From an uncultured Oribacterium sp. (GTDB lineage Bacteria > Bacillota > Clostridia > Lachnospirales > Lachnospiraceae): 13,107 nucleotides of DNA. The notes below the pieces were generated by a model, which did not search any database, had not been told where the DNA came from, and worked only from the letters and a program-made list of their open reading frames with translations. The position numbers and the translations under genes were made by a program. Shown here piece by piece: positions 12,641-13,107 of the stretch; positions within the stretch are counted from its first letter, which is position 1, and each line of letters opens with the position of its first letter. The stretch spans positions 1 to 13,107 of the forward strand of contig CABTMH010000024.1 of assembly GCA_902485915.1 (NCBI GenBank), written 5' to 3'.

Positions 12641-13107
12641 ATGGAAAATCTGGAGAAGATTCTGAATAAGGAGCAGTGTGAGGCGGTGCGCTGCACGGAG
12701 GGGCCGCTGCTGGTGCTGGCGGGTGCGGGCTCCGGGAAGACGCGGGTGCTGACGCATCGTGTGGCCTATCTCATCGAGAACTGTGGTGTCGCGCCGTGGA
12801 ACATCCTCGCGATCACGTTCACGAATAAGGCGGCAGGGGAGATGCGGGAGCGTGTCGACCGGCTGATCGGAACACAGGCGCGGGAGGTCTGGGTATCGAC
12901 CTTTCACTCGATGTGTGTCCGCATCCTTCGGCGCTACATCGATCGTCTCGGCTATAAATCGGATTTTTCCATCTATGATACGGATGATCAGAGGACGCTG
13001 ATGCGCCAGGTGCTGAAGGAGCTCAGCATCGATCCGAAGATGTTTAAGGAGCGCGTGGTGCTGTCGGTGATTTCCGGTGCGAAAAACCGGGGAGATCGGA
13101 AGAGCAC
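12641..13107 (+). CDS. pcrA: UvrD/PcrA-type ATP-dependent DNA helicase, N-terminal part (partial)
   Basis: Only the first 155 codons are in the window; the frame is open to the right edge. Superfamily 1A helicase motifs are clear: the Q-motif region NKEQCEAV (9-16), Walker A LAGAGSGKTR (26-35), motif Ia ILAITFTNKAAGEM, and motif Ib VSTFHSMCVRILRR. PcrA/UvrD unwinds DNA 3' to 5' in repair and in displacing RecA or stalled polymerases, and is essential in many Firmicutes. ATG 12641 is preceded by GGAG at a 4-nt spacing, and MENLEKILNKEQ is a typical PcrA opening. Paralogous UvrD-like helicases cannot be fully excluded without the C-terminus, but the N-terminal motif sequence is closest to PcrA. 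Upstream lies its own promoter. Confidence 0.9.
   Translation, partial: MENLEKILNKEQCEAVRCTEGPLLVLAGAGSGKTRVLTHRVAYLIENCGVAPWNILAITFTNKAAGEMRERVDRLIGTQAREVWVSTFHSMCVRILRRYIDRLGYKSDFSIYDTDDQRTLMRQVLKELSIDPKMFKERVVLSVISGAKNRGDRKS

Noticed and set aside
1..13107. tRNA, rRNA, CRISPR arrays, transposases or phage genes
   Set aside because: I looked for cloverleaf signatures, regular spacer-repeat arrays and recognisable mobile-element proteins and saw none in this window.

Overview
This window looks like chromosome from a GC-rich member of the Clostridia, most likely Lachnospiraceae-like. The evidence is the gene content and order, the Shine-Dalgarno-led starts, sigma-A-type promoters, and the protein families present (divergent PAP2/DUF212, DegV, TrpR-like YerC/YecD, DUF1836). 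The genus cannot be fixed from sequence reading alone.

Layout. (1) 1-4806, plus strand: the end of dxs, then tlyA, nadK, argR and recN. This is the conserved Firmicutes cluster, with no convincing terminator between members, so it probably forms one transcription unit. (2) 4906-6433: glgA behind its own promoter, ending exactly where a structured repeat element begins. (3) 6617-8072: a DUF212 membrane protein and a PrsA/PpiC-like lipoprotein, 16 nt apart and probably co-transcribed, closed by a strong nested terminator shared with the convergent degV. (4) 8230-9152, minus strand: degV with a perfect-hexamer promoter. (5) 9347-11041, plus strand: a membrane-anchored NodB-type polysaccharide deacetylase with an extreme acidic/basic N-terminus, followed by a second copy of the structured repeat. 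(6) 11179-11665: a TrpR-like regulator with its own promoter and a bidirectional terminator. (7) 11677-12360, minus strand: a DUF1836 gene whose promoter implies a leaderless mRNA. (8) 12475-13107, plus strand: promoter, leader and first 155 codons of a PcrA/UvrD helicase, cut by the window edge.

Biology. The left half is housekeeping: isoprenoid precursor synthesis, rRNA methylation, NADP supply, arginine regulation, DNA repair and glycogen synthesis. The right half is mostly envelope and regulatory genes.

The most unusual signal is a pair of roughly 116-135-nt repeat elements (6433-6567 and 11041-11156). They share nearly identical unpaired segments but differ in their stems by paired, compensatory substitutions. 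Both start at the last base of the upstream stop codon. A third, truncated copy of the 5' end lies at 6568-6596. This is good evidence for a conserved structured RNA (or DNA hairpin) family that I cannot name.
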